From Antrihabitans stalagmiti (GTDB lineage: Bacteria > Actinomycetota > Actinomycetes > Mycobacteriales > Mycobacteriaceae): DNA of 64,000 nucleotides. Shown here piece after piece: positions 44,104 to 52,254 of the stretch. A program made the position numbers and the translations under genes. The stretch covers positions 620,001-684,000 of the forward strand of contig NZ_JAEMNV010000003.1 in NCBI RefSeq assembly GCF_016482825.1, written 5' to 3'. The notes beneath the pieces are model-generated. The model was not told where the DNA came from. It did no database searches and was given only the letters and a program-made list of their open reading frames with translations. Position 1 is the stretch's first letter. Each line of letters begins with the position of its first letter.

Positions 44104-46695
44104 ATGTTGTCGCCGTGGCCCACCGTTGCACGGCAAAGCCACCTGACCACCCTGTCGGCCGCGTTGCGCAGCCGAGGCGGGCCGCGCGGTGTCGTACTCA
44201 CAGGCGGGTCCGGGCTCGGCAAGACGACGCTCGCTCGGCACACGGTGAAACAGCTCAGCGGCACTACGCGCTGGGTTGCGGGAACCGAGACCGCGAAAGG
44301 TATTCCGCTCGGCGCTTTCGCTCACCTCGTCGAGGTGTCCGACCGGCGGGAACCCCACGCGATACTGCGGACCGTCCGCGAGCACCTGCTGCTCGGCGAC
44401 CCCAACGTTGTTGTCGGTGTCGACGACGCGCACCTGCTGGACCGACTCTCGGCCACCGTAGTTCATCAGTTGGCGATGGAGCGGGCCGCACACTTTGTCG
44501 TCACCGTCCGAATCGAGTCCGATGTGCCGGACGCGATCAGTGCGCTGTGGCGCGACGGCCTGCTCACCCGGGTCGATCTGAGCCCGTTCAGTCGCGACGA
44601 GATTGTCGACGTCGTCGAAACCGTTCTGCAAGGACCTCTCGAGGACGTCAGCGCCGACCGGCTGCTGCAGACGTCGCAAGGCAATCCGTTGTTTCTGCGA
44701 CACCTCGTCGAAGGCGCGATCGAAGCGGGCAATCTGCGACGTGTGGCCGGCGTGTGGCAACTCCGGGGGCCGACGGTGATCAATCCACAACTGTCGACGC
44801 TCGTCGAGGCGCGGCTGGCGGGCTTGCCCGAGGAATCGCTGAAGGTCGTCGAACTGTTGGCGTTCGGCGGAAATCTCGACGCGGACGTACTGCGGTCGTT
44901 GCGTGAACCCGGTGCGGTCGATGCAGCTGCCGCCGCAGGCCTGACGAAGTCGCTGAGCAACGCGGACAAGGACACTGTCGCCCTGTCACATCCGATCTAC
45001 GCCGAGGTGATTCGTGCACGCACCGGGACGCTGAAGGCGCGACGGATCAGAGGTGAACTCGTCGGCGCGCTGTCTGCGAGCAGACCGACCCACGTCAGCG
45101 ACCGAATCGCGCTTGTTGCCCTCGCACTCGACAGCGACCGTGAACCCGACGTCGAGTCGATGGTCGATTCCAGTGGCGACGCAATGACATTGGGCAATCT
45201 GGAGCTCGGTGAGCGACTTGCACGCCGCGCGGTCGCACTCGGCGGCGGGTTCAAAGCTGCTCTTGCACTTACGCAGTCGCTGTCCTGGCAGGGCAAAGGG
45301 CGCGAAGCCGAAGCGGTTCTCGCCGAGCTCGACCCCGATGGTCTCGACGAAATCCAGCTCGCGATCTGGTCGACCACCCGCGCTGCCAACCTGTATTGGA
45401 TGCTGGGGGACCGTGATTCGGCCGACACCGTGTTGCGCGGCGTCCGTTCCCGACTGACGGCGCGGCCGATCGTGGTGTTCGTCGACATGTGGCAGGCGAT
45501 GGTCGACAACGACGTCGGGGCATCACTTCGAACGGCACACGAGGTGCTTGACTCCGACCTCACAGGTCCTGCGTCGCAGGGCTGGGCGGCCTTCATCGCC
45601 GCGAGTATTCATCTGCAGTCCGGTCGAATCGAGCAGACGCTCGACCTGGTCCAGCGGGGTCTCCGCGCTGCCTCGCAATCGAAGTCCGGTCTGCTGCGTT
45701 TCAATCTCGGTTTACTCGAAGTCCCCGCACTCGTGATTCATGGCGATCTCGAGGCTGCCGAGGTCGCTGCCAACCGGTATGTCGGCTACGCGGTAGGTCA
45801 GCAACCAGCGCGTGCCAAAGCCGGTGTGCTGCTCGGCCAGGTCTACCTTGCAACGGGCCGGCTCGAGTCTGCTCGTCGTGAGTTCGAGCAGGCGATCGCG
45901 GCACTGCAGGGCGTCGGGCAGTCGTGGGAATTCTTCGCGGCGACCAACCTGTGCCAGACGGCGGCGTTGCTCGGCAAGGTCGAGGTGGCGACGCAAGCAC
46001 TCGCGCGCGCGGAGAAGTTGATCGGCGGCGCTGGGCAGCTTCTGGAAACGGAACTGGAAATTGCACGTGGCTGGCTCGCAGCCGCGCAGGGGCAGTCGTC
46101 GGCCGCGGTCGCGCACGCACTCGAATCTGCTTCCATCGCAGCACAATCCGGCCGCTGGACCGTCGAGGCCAACGCGCTGTTCGCGGCGGCGCGATTCGGA
46201 GATCGAAGCGTCGCAAAACGATTGGCCGAGTTGACGGATTCGGTCGACGCCGAGCCGATGCGTATGCAGGCCGCGCACGCGGCGGCCTTCGCCGCTGACG
46301 ACGGTTCCGGGTTGATCGTCGCGTCCGCGCTGTGGGAACGGATGGGGGCGATCCTGTTGGCGGCAGACGCGGCCGCGCAATCCTCGATCGCCTACGAGCG
46401 CAACAAAAATCGGCGCGGCCAGGTGTCGTCGGCAGCGACTGCCGCACGTCTTGCCAAAGAGTGCGACGACGCCAGATCACCCGCGATCATCGACGCGTCG
46501 AATCCGCTACCGCTGACGTCGCGGGAGCGTGATATCGCTGCTCTCGTCGCACTCGGCTTGTCCAACAAGGAGATTGCCGACAAGCTCGCGGTTTCGGTTC
46601 GGACGGTCGAGGGGCACATCTACCGGGCCTGCATCAAACTCGACGCGCCCGATCGAGATGCGCTCGCTCGTGCGCTCAAACACGCGCTGACTTGA
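44104..46695 (+). CDS. Large ATP-binding LuxR-family (LAL) regulator, paralogue 2
   Basis: An 863-residue protein with the same plan as the one at 34909. Walker A GGSGLGKTT is at residues 34-42, Walker B is VVGVDDAHLLD, and a long helical repeat region follows. The C-terminal HTH reads LTSREERD-like LTSRERDIAALVALGLSNKEIADKLAVSVRTVEGHIYRAC. The two share many identical stretches, for example GTETA..., RGVWQLRG-like AGVWQLRG, and HIYRAC. It starts 13 bases after composite repeat copy 3 and 83 bases after purA. Target genes are not evident. Confidence 0.88.
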   Translation: MLSPWPTVARQSHLTTLSAALRSRGGPRGVVLTGGSGLGKTTLARHTVKQLSGTTRWVAGTETAKGIPLGAFAHLVEVSDRREPHAILRTVREHLLLGDPNVVVGVDDAHLLDRLSATVVHQLAMERAAHFVVTVRIESDVPDAISALWRDGLLTRVDLSPFSRDEIVDVVETVLQGPLEDVSADRLLQTSQGNPLFLRHLVEGAIEAGNLRRVAGVWQLRGPTVINPQLSTLVEARLAGLPEESLKVVELLAFGGNLDADVLRSLREPGAVDAAAAAGLTKSLSNADKDTVALSHPIYAEVIRARTGTLKARRIRGELVGALSASRPTHVSDRIALVALALDSDREPDVESMVDSSGDAMTLGNLELGERLARRAVALGGGFKAALALTQSLSWQGKGREAEAVLAELDPDGLDEIQLAIWSTTRAANLYWMLGDRDSADTVLRGVRSRLTARPIVVFVDMWQAMVDNDVGASLRTAHEVLDSDLTGPASQGWAAFIAASIHLQSGRIEQTLDLVQRGLRAASQSKSGLLRFNLGLLEVPALVIHGDLEAAEVAANRYVGYAVGQQPARAKAGVLLGQVYLATGRLESARREFEQAIAALQGVGQSWEFFAATNLCQTAALLGKVEVATQALARAEKLIGGAGQLLETELEIARGWLAAAQGQSSAAVAHALESASIAAQSGRWTVEANALFAAARFGDRSVAKRLAELTDSVDAEPMRMQAAHAAAFAADDGSGLIVASALWERMGAILLAADAAAQSSIAYERNKNRRGQVSSAATAARLAKECDDARSPAIIDASNPLPLTSRERDIAALVALGLSNKEIADKLAVSVRTVEGHIYRACIKLDAPDRDALARALKHALT

Positions 46696-46701
46696 GATCG
46701 T

Positions 46702-47706
46702 TTACGCCGAGCGAGCGGCTGAATTGGCCACCAGCGTGCGTTCGACGAATCCGACAACCTCGTCGAGCGCCGCAGCAGCTTCGGGAACGATGCTTGCAGC
46801 CGCTTGAAACACGTGAATCTGCCCGTGCCACACCTGCAGTTCGCAGGAAACGCCTGCCCGGCCGAGTTCGACTGCGAAACGCTCGGCGTCCGGGTACAGC
46901 AGCTCGGCGTCGCTGACTTGGATCAAAGACGGCGGGAGTCCGGTGCAATCGGAGCCGACCAAGGAGCGCGGCACAGTTCGACTCGCGACCATCTTCATAA
47001 ATTCACGAGCGAACGACTTCGTGAACATGGCGTCGTTGTGCGCGGCTCGAAGCTTGGATTCGAGCTCGAATTCGGTCGGCGGTGAGATCGATACGATTGC
47101 ACCTGGCACCGGAAGGCCTTGCTCACGCGCGACGATCGCAGTCATGAAGACGAGGTAGGCACCCGCCGAATCGCCTGCAAACACAATCTGTTCCGCGGGA
47201 ACGCCACTGGCAAGTGCGTAGCGATACGCGTCGAGGCAATCGGCGACACCGTCGTCGATCGAATAGTCGGGCATCATTCGGTAGTCGACTTGGAGTACTT
47301 CGGCCGACAGGTCGCGTGCCAGCCGCGAGATCAGCTGCGAGTGCAAATGTCGGCCACCGACGAGAAACGCGCCACCGTGCATGTAGACGACGTAGCGGTC
47401 GCTGTCGACGCGCTCCGGCGTCGCAATTTCCGCCTTGCAGTTCGGTAGGGAAACACCTCGTCGGGTGGTGCCGGGTACCGAAGGCAGCAACCGGCCGATC
47501 TGGTCCAAGGCTTTGTACGGCCACGGAAGATTTGGCGCCAACGCCCAGGCCGCGATGAGTGGTCGGACGGTCAGTCGAATGCCGAGGTCCAGTCCGCGGG
47601 ACTGCAGGCTCCGATCGGTGAACTCGTTACGAACGTGCGTCTGCTCGGACCTGACCTGAGCAACCTTGCGGACGCGAGACGCGTCTTTCCTTCGACTGGC
47701 AACCAC
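46702..47706 (-). CDS. Alpha/beta hydrolase, hormone-sensitive-lipase family esterase
   Basis: About 334 residues. The oxyanion motif HGGAF is at residues 110-114, the nucleophile is Ser180 in GDSAGAYL, and an acid (LLYPDAE) and His (GQIHVFQ) complete the triad. The family hydrolyses short-chain acyl esters and some sterol or lipid esters. GTG 47706 follows GAAAGGGG and begins just before a basic stretch; the open frame extends upstream to 47877 without a better start. Its 3' end is only 6 bases from the LAL paralogue stop. A 16-bp palindrome lies in its upstream region. Confidence 0.82.
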   Translation of the reverse strand: MVASRRKDASRVRKVAQVRSEQTHVRNEFTDRSLQSRGLDLGIRLTVRPLIAAWALAPNLPWPYKALDQIGRLLPSVPGTTRRGVSLPNCKAEIATPERVDSDRYVVYMHGGAFLVGGRHLHSQLISRLARDLSAEVLQVDYRMMPDYSIDDGVADCLDAYRYALASGVPAEQIVFAGDSAGAYLVFMTAIVAREQGLPVPGAIVSISPPTEFELESKLRAAHNDAMFTKSFAREFMKMVASRTVPRSLVGSDCTGLPPSLIQVSDAELLYPDAERFAVELGRAGVSCELQVWHGQIHVFQAAASIVPEAAAALDEVVGFVERTLVANSAARSA

Positions 47707-47848
47707 GTTGTAGCCCCTTTCGAAAATCGGGTCGGGCAGAACTGCATGTACGACGCCGTCGTCGCACACCGACCTGATGTCGAAGACAAGTATCACGGCT
47801 TGCAACAGGGGTGTCTCTAGGCGGATACAACGAATGTTGCTCGGCCGT

Positions 47849-47864
47849 TTGTTACCGGTAACAA
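47849..47864. promoter_or_regulatory. Perfect 16-bp palindrome, TetR-type operator candidate
   Basis: TTGTTACCGGTAACAA is fully self-complementary. It lies 143 bases before the esterase GTG start and just ahead of a short rightward open frame (47872-48072) that overlaps ogt antisense. The form and length suit a TetR-family operator. No TetR gene is nearby. Confidence 0.55.
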
Positions 47865-48001
47865 TGCGGAGATGCACTCGCTACCGCAGTTGTCGCCCGA
47901 TGCACTGATTTCCACACGGAAAATTCCCCGGCTGCGGGAGGTCGCCGAAGCGGCTTTGGCAGCCGCTCTCGTAGCGGTCCCGAACGGTGTCTGCTCGACG
48001 G

Positions 48002-48565
48002 TCAGAAGAGCGTCGGAGCATCGAATCCTGGCGCCTGCTCGATTGCCAGCAGCTGTCGCTTCGTCTGGGTAGAGCCGAAGGCGGTGAACCCGCCGACCTT
48101 GTTGCCGGCGGCAAGAACTCGGTGGCACGGAATGATTATTGGAAAAGGGTTGCGCCCCAATGCTTGTCCAACGGCTTGCGCAGCGCCGGGCGCTCCGACC
48201 AGCGCGGCGACCTCGCCGTAGGTGAGTGTCGACCCCGAGTCGATTGCTCGGATGGCCTCGTAGACCCTGCGGTTGAACTCCGGAACTCCGGTCGTGTCGA
48301 GTTCGATCCATCGCAGGTTGTCGGGGGAGCCGTCGAGATGGGCAATGATCGCCTCGATCGCTGTCGCAATACGCGACGGCGGTGCTTGTGGCGGCGTGTG
48401 GTCGGAGCTGCCCGAGGCCAGCGCCGAGCGCATCGCCGTGTCTTCCACATCGCGTTCGGGTAGCTGCAGACCGACGACCCCGAGGTCGTTCCAGGCGATA
48501 CCGCAGGTGCCGATCGCGGTATCGAACAGCGTGTATCCACCGCTTGCCACCCGACCGTCTGTCAT
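48002..48565 (-). CDS. ogt: Methylated-DNA-protein-cysteine methyltransferase
   Basis: A 187-residue suicide repair protein that removes alkyl groups from O6-alkylguanine. The acceptor is Cys147 in IIIPCHRVLAAGNKVGGF. The helix-turn-helix region TYGEVAALVGAPGAAQAVGQALGRNPF precedes it. It lacks the AraC/Ada N-terminal domain, so it is the Ogt type. The stop at 48002 leaves about 295 bp to the esterase start region. A 9-bp-arm inverted repeat lies 33 bases before its start. Confidence 0.9.
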   Translation of the reverse strand: MTDGRVASGGYTLFDTAIGTCGIAWNDLGVVGLQLPERDVEDTAMRSALASGSSDHTPPQAPPSRIATAIEAIIAHLDGSPDNLRWIELDTTGVPEFNRRVYEAIRAIDSGSTLTYGEVAALVGAPGAAQAVGQALGRNPFPIIIPCHRVLAAGNKVGGFTAFGSTQTKRQLLAIEQAPGFDAPTLF

Positions 48566-48597
48566 GTGTTCGAGTATCCCCGTACCCACCGACAGTC

Positions 48598-48620
48598 AGT
48601 CCAGTTCTGAAAACTGGACT
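48598..48620. promoter_or_regulatory. Inverted repeat with CTGGACT motif upstream of ogt
   Basis: AGTCCAGTT-ctgaa-AACTGGACT has perfect 9-bp arms. It lies between the stop of the small membrane protein gene (48621) and the ogt start (48565). CTGGACT also occurs at 48956-48962, five bases before the MocR gene, so MocR binding at both places is possible. It could instead be a terminator of the small gene. Confidence 0.45.
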
Positions 48621-48905
48621 TCACGCCGCAAACTTCTGCGAAGGCTCCTCCGGGACTTCAGCGGCCTTGGGGGTCGCGGGCCTCGCGTATTCGGGCCACT
48701 CGTCGTCGTCGCGACGGCTCGCGATCGCGTTCAACTCCTGCTGGAGCCGATCCTGCTCGCGGTCTCCGTAGAAGAAGCCCGCCAGCGGAGCCGCAGGTCG
48801 GAACTGGTCGAGGTGGAAGATTCCGTGTTTGGAACCCTCGGGTGCGTAGTGGTACACGATGGCCGCGAAGGTCGCTATCGCCAGGAGCGCCAGGAAAGTA
48901 GTCAT
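48621..48905 (-). CDS. Small membrane protein, 94 aa
   Basis: One N-terminal hydrophobic segment (MTTFLALLAIATFAAIVYHYAPEG), then a polar, charged tail (FRPAAPLAGFFYGDREQDRLQQELNAIASRRDDDEW). I recognise no family. It is divergent from the MocR regulator with a 61-bp gap, so it is a candidate target. The ATG at 48905 places the helix at the N-terminus; a longer frame to 48968 exists. Confidence 0.55.
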   Translation of the reverse strand: MTTFLALLAIATFAAIVYHYAPEGSKHGIFHLDQFRPAAPLAGFFYGDREQDRLQQELNAIASRRDDDEWPEYARPATPKAAEVPEEPSQKFAA

Positions 48906-48966
48906 AGGAAAACAATGCGGCGAGCTGGCCTTGCAAAAAAGAGCCAAGTCGCAAATACTGGACTGC

Positions 48967-50454
48967 ATGGCTATGAGAGTGTTGGGCGTGAGTTCGCTGA
49001 CCCGCGATCTGGGGCAATGGCGGCAGGGCCGCCACGACGACTCGGCAAGTTCCCGAAAGTCGTCGAAGCCCGCCTATCAGGCACTGGCCGACAACATTCG
49101 GTTGCTGATCCACGACGGTCGGGTGCCGCTCGGCGTTGCACTGCCGAGCGAGCGCGACCTCGCGAGCGCACTGGCCCTGAGCCGCACGACCATCACATCC
49201 ACCTATTCGCTGTTGCGCGAGGACGGCTACCTCATCAGCAGGCAGGGGAGCCGAAGCACAGTCGCACTACCTTCCGGTGCGACGCCGAACGGCTTGATGT
49301 TTCAGGCGACCGTGGCCAAACCGGACCGCCCTGCCGTCGATATGAGCTACGCGGCACTGCCCGCGCCGCCCGAGGTCGAAGGCGCCTACGCCGCTGCACT
49401 GCAGGCATTGCCCGCCTACCTGCCGTCCCACGGTATGGAGCCGATCGGGATCGCGGTGCTGCGCGAGGCCATCGCCGCGCGCTATCGCGCTCGTGGGCTG
49501 CCGACCGAGCCGGAACAGATCATGGTCACTCTCGGCGCGCAGCATGCACTGCGGCTGCTTATCGCCGCCCTCACCTCGCCCGGTGAGCGCGTCCTGATCG
49601 AACATCCGACCTACCCGAACGGTATCGAGGCTATCCGTAATGCAGGCGCCAGGCCTGTTCCGGTCGCACTGCGCCCGGAGGACGGCAACTCGGGTGGCTG
49701 GGATCTCGACGGAATTCGTAGTGCCGCAAGGCAAACCGCAGCCAAGATGGCCTACTTCGTGCCGGACTTCCACAACCCGACCGGCCTGTGTCTCGACGAT
49801 CACGGTCGGGCCGAACTTGCCCGCATCGCACGCGAGACCCGGATGACCATCGTCGTCGACGAATCGATGGCCGAGTTGAATCTGGACGTCGAGCCACCGA
49901 CGCCGGTTGCATCGTTCGCACGAGGTTCGGAGATCGTCACGATCGGGTCGGCGTCCAAATCGTTCTGGGGTGGACTTCGAGTCGGGTGGATTCGAGCGAA
50001 TCCGGCACTCGTCACCCGCCTCGCAGGCACCCGATCCGCAGTGGACCTCGGAACTCCGATCATGGACCAACTCGCGACGGCACACCTCCTCGCCGACGCC
50101 GACGCGATACTGGATGCGCGCCGCAATCTGCTTCGAAGGCAACGTGATTCACTGCTGACCGCGTTGGCCGATCACCTGCCCGACTGGAGGCCGATCAACG
50201 GATCGGGTGGCATGTCGCTCTGGGTGCAACTGCCGTCGCCGGTGTCGACGTCACTTGCGGCAACCGCACCGAACTTCGGGGTATTGCTCGCTGCCGGTCC
50301 CCGATTCGGCGTCGAAGGCGCCTTCGAACGGTTCATTCGCTTGCCGTATGCGCAGACCGACGCGGATCTCTGTCTAGCGGTGTCCGCCCTCGCTGCCGCC
50401 TACGACATGTTGTCGCCGCGCAACGAGCAGGAAGCAACGCTCGTGTGCGTATGA
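48967..50454 (+). CDS. MocR-type regulator (GntR HTH fused to PLP aminotransferase fold)
   Basis: A 495-residue fusion. The GntR winged helix reads PAYQALADNIRLLIHDGRVPLGVALPSERDLASALALSRTTITSTYSLLREDGYLISRQGS (about 36-95). The fold-type I aminotransferase domain contains GAQHALRLLIAAL, YFVPDFHNPTG and the PLP lysine in TIGSASKSFWGGLRVGW. MocR proteins sense pyridoxal phosphate or amino compounds and regulate divergent genes, here the small membrane protein. The WGGLRVGW wording is typical of the YczR subgroup. ATG 48967 is one of two close starts. Confidence 0.88.
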   Translation: MAMRVLGVSSLTRDLGQWRQGRHDDSASSRKSSKPAYQALADNIRLLIHDGRVPLGVALPSERDLASALALSRTTITSTYSLLREDGYLISRQGSRSTVALPSGATPNGLMFQATVAKPDRPAVDMSYAALPAPPEVEGAYAAALQALPAYLPSHGMEPIGIAVLREAIAARYRARGLPTEPEQIMVTLGAQHALRLLIAALTSPGERVLIEHPTYPNGIEAIRNAGARPVPVALRPEDGNSGGWDLDGIRSAARQTAAKMAYFVPDFHNPTGLCLDDHGRAELARIARETRMTIVVDESMAELNLDVEPPTPVASFARGSEIVTIGSASKSFWGGLRVGWIRANPALVTRLAGTRSAVDLGTPIMDQLATAHLLADADAILDARRNLLRRQRDSLLTALADHLPDWRPINGSGGMSLWVQLPSPVSTSLAATAPNFGVLLAAGPRFGVEGAFERFIRLPYAQTDADLCLAVSALAAAYDMLSPRNEQEATLVCV

Positions 50455-50458
50455 CGGC

Positions 50459-52240
50459 TCAGGTGGGGATGGGGTGGTTCGCCGCGAGATCTGCGAGCAA
50501 CTGCTCGACCGACTGCGGCCGTCCGTAAAGGTAGCCCTGTGCGAACCGATAGCCGAGCGTCGAAAGTGCGGTCGCTTGATTCGTGTACTCGACGCCTTCG
50601 GCGATGATGTACAAGCCAAGCGCTGCACCGAGTTTCGCGATCACCTCCAGTAGAGGAGGGGGCGGAGAATCGGGCGCGATCGAGGCGACGAACGAGGCGT
50701 CGAGCTTGAGAATGTCGGTCGGCAGGGTCATCAAACGACTCAGTGACGAGTACCCGGTACCGAAATCGTCGATGGCGATTCTGATACCTCGTCGGCGCAG
50801 GGCAGCCAGGTTGGCGATGGCGACCGGCGTGTCGATGTCGAGGAACGTCTCCGTCACCTCGACCACCAGTTGGTCTGCGGGCCAACCGGTTCGCCTCAGC
50901 ACCTCGTCAACTCCGGCGATGAAACCTGCCTCGATCAACTCGAGCCCGGACGCATTGACGTTGAGCGTCAGCTTCTCACCCGGCGTCGCCTTGGCCAACC
51001 GCATCGCTTGTTCGCAGGCACGTGCGAGAACGAAGGCACCGAGGTGTGAGATCAAGCCGTTTTCTTCGGCGGCACGGACGATTTCGGCGGGAGTCACGGT
51101 CTGTGCCGAGGTATCGCACCATCGGACGAGCGCTTCGTAGCCGACCACCTTGCCGCAGGCTTGGAGGTCGACGATCGGCTGCAACGCGATATCGACGGCA
51201 TCGGACCGGATGGCATCCAGGATCGCGGCGGTCGGCTGCGGATCGTGTCCGGTTTCGAGAACGGACCGATTGCGCCCGGCCAGTTTCGCCCGGTACAGGC
51301 CGACCATGGCCCGACTGACCATATAGGACGCAGACTCGCCCTGCTGCCACGACGTGACGCCGGCGGAGCAGCCGACCTCGATCGCGTCTCGCATCCGGTC
51401 GGCGAGCAGAATCACGCCCTGCTCGCTCATGTTCGGCATCAGCAGCGCGAACTCGTCGCCGCCGTACCTCGCCAGAATTCGATTCGGACCCAGCAACTTT
51501 CGCCAGATGTCGGCGATACGCTGCAGTTCGGCGTCGCCGTCGGCGTAACCACGGGAGTCGTTGAAAAGCTTGAAATGATCGAGGTTCAACACCGCAATCG
51601 CCGGTCGCGTTCCGATTCGGCCGGCCCGCGCGATTTCCAGGTCGAGGCTCCGGTCGAAGCCACGCTTGTTCACGAGGCCCGTCAGCGCGTCGATGTCTGC
51701 GTCGGACGCCATCCGAGCCAACACCGCTACAGAGCAGGCAACCGCAAGCGATACCCCTGCGGGTACCAGTCCGGTCCACCACGGGATATCCGGCCGGACC
51801 GCAATGCCGACCATGCACATCGTGACGGTGAAGACGGTGTTGACCGCACCCCACGCCCACGAGAAGAAAAAGGCGGCATCACAGATGATCGCGACGTAGA
51901 GCGACGCGAAAGCCAGGGCCGCGATGCTGCTTGTCGCGTTGACGATCGCGACGGTAAGCAGGACCGTCGCGGAGAGAATCAGCACCGGATGTGTGCGCGG
52001 ATCGACTCGTCGTCCCAAGATGAGCAGCGTCGCACCGATGATCAGTGCCGATGCACCGACACTGCCGACTATCAGGCGATTGCCGCTCGTCTCGTTCGGC
52101 ATCAGAATCGTCACCGTCGTGCCGAGGACGCCGCCGAAGACATAGAGTCCGCCGGCCGTGCGAGACATCAGAGAAGGAAGGATCAGTGTGGACGGCGCAG
52201 AGCGTCGGATCGATCGTCGATTAGCGCGATCCGTGCTCAC
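50459..52240 (-). CDS. Membrane GGDEF-EAL protein with degenerate GGDEF, likely c-di-GMP phosphodiesterase
   Basis: About 593 residues. Five or six membrane helices (residues about 20-175) precede a GGDEF domain (GGDEF at 260-264) and an EAL domain (EAL at 369-371). The EAL metal and catalytic residues are present (LNVNASGLEL, VEVTET, IDDFGTGYSS, LKLD, AEGVE). In the GGDEF domain the metal Asp is replaced (LNLDHFK, Asn219) and the usual GHxxGD is GYADGD; the RxxD inhibitory site is absent. The domain is therefore probably a regulator, and the protein mainly a c-di-GMP phosphodiesterase. GTG 52240 follows a GAGGTGGGG ribosome site. Confidence 0.86.
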   Translation of the reverse strand: MSTDRANRRSIRRSAPSTLILPSLMSRTAGGLYVFGGVLGTTVTILMPNETSGNRLIVGSVGASALIIGATLLILGRRVDPRTHPVLILSATVLLTVAIVNATSSIAALAFASLYVAIICDAAFFFSWAWGAVNTVFTVTMCMVGIAVRPDIPWWTGLVPAGVSLAVACSVAVLARMASDADIDALTGLVNKRGFDRSLDLEIARAGRIGTRPAIAVLNLDHFKLFNDSRGYADGDAELQRIADIWRKLLGPNRILARYGGDEFALLMPNMSEQGVILLADRMRDAIEVGCSAGVTSWQQGESASYMVSRAMVGLYRAKLAGRNRSVLETGHDPQPTAAILDAIRSDAVDIALQPIVDLQACGKVVGYEALVRWCDTSAQTVTPAEIVRAAEENGLISHLGAFVLARACEQAMRLAKATPGEKLTLNVNASGLELIEAGFIAGVDEVLRRTGWPADQLVVEVTETFLDIDTPVAIANLAALRRRGIRIAIDDFGTGYSSLSRLMTLPTDILKLDASFVASIAPDSPPPPLLEVIAKLGAALGLYIIAEGVEYTNQATALSTLGYRFAQGYLYGRPQSVEQLLADLAANHPIPT

Positions 52241-52254
52241 CCCCCACCTCACAT

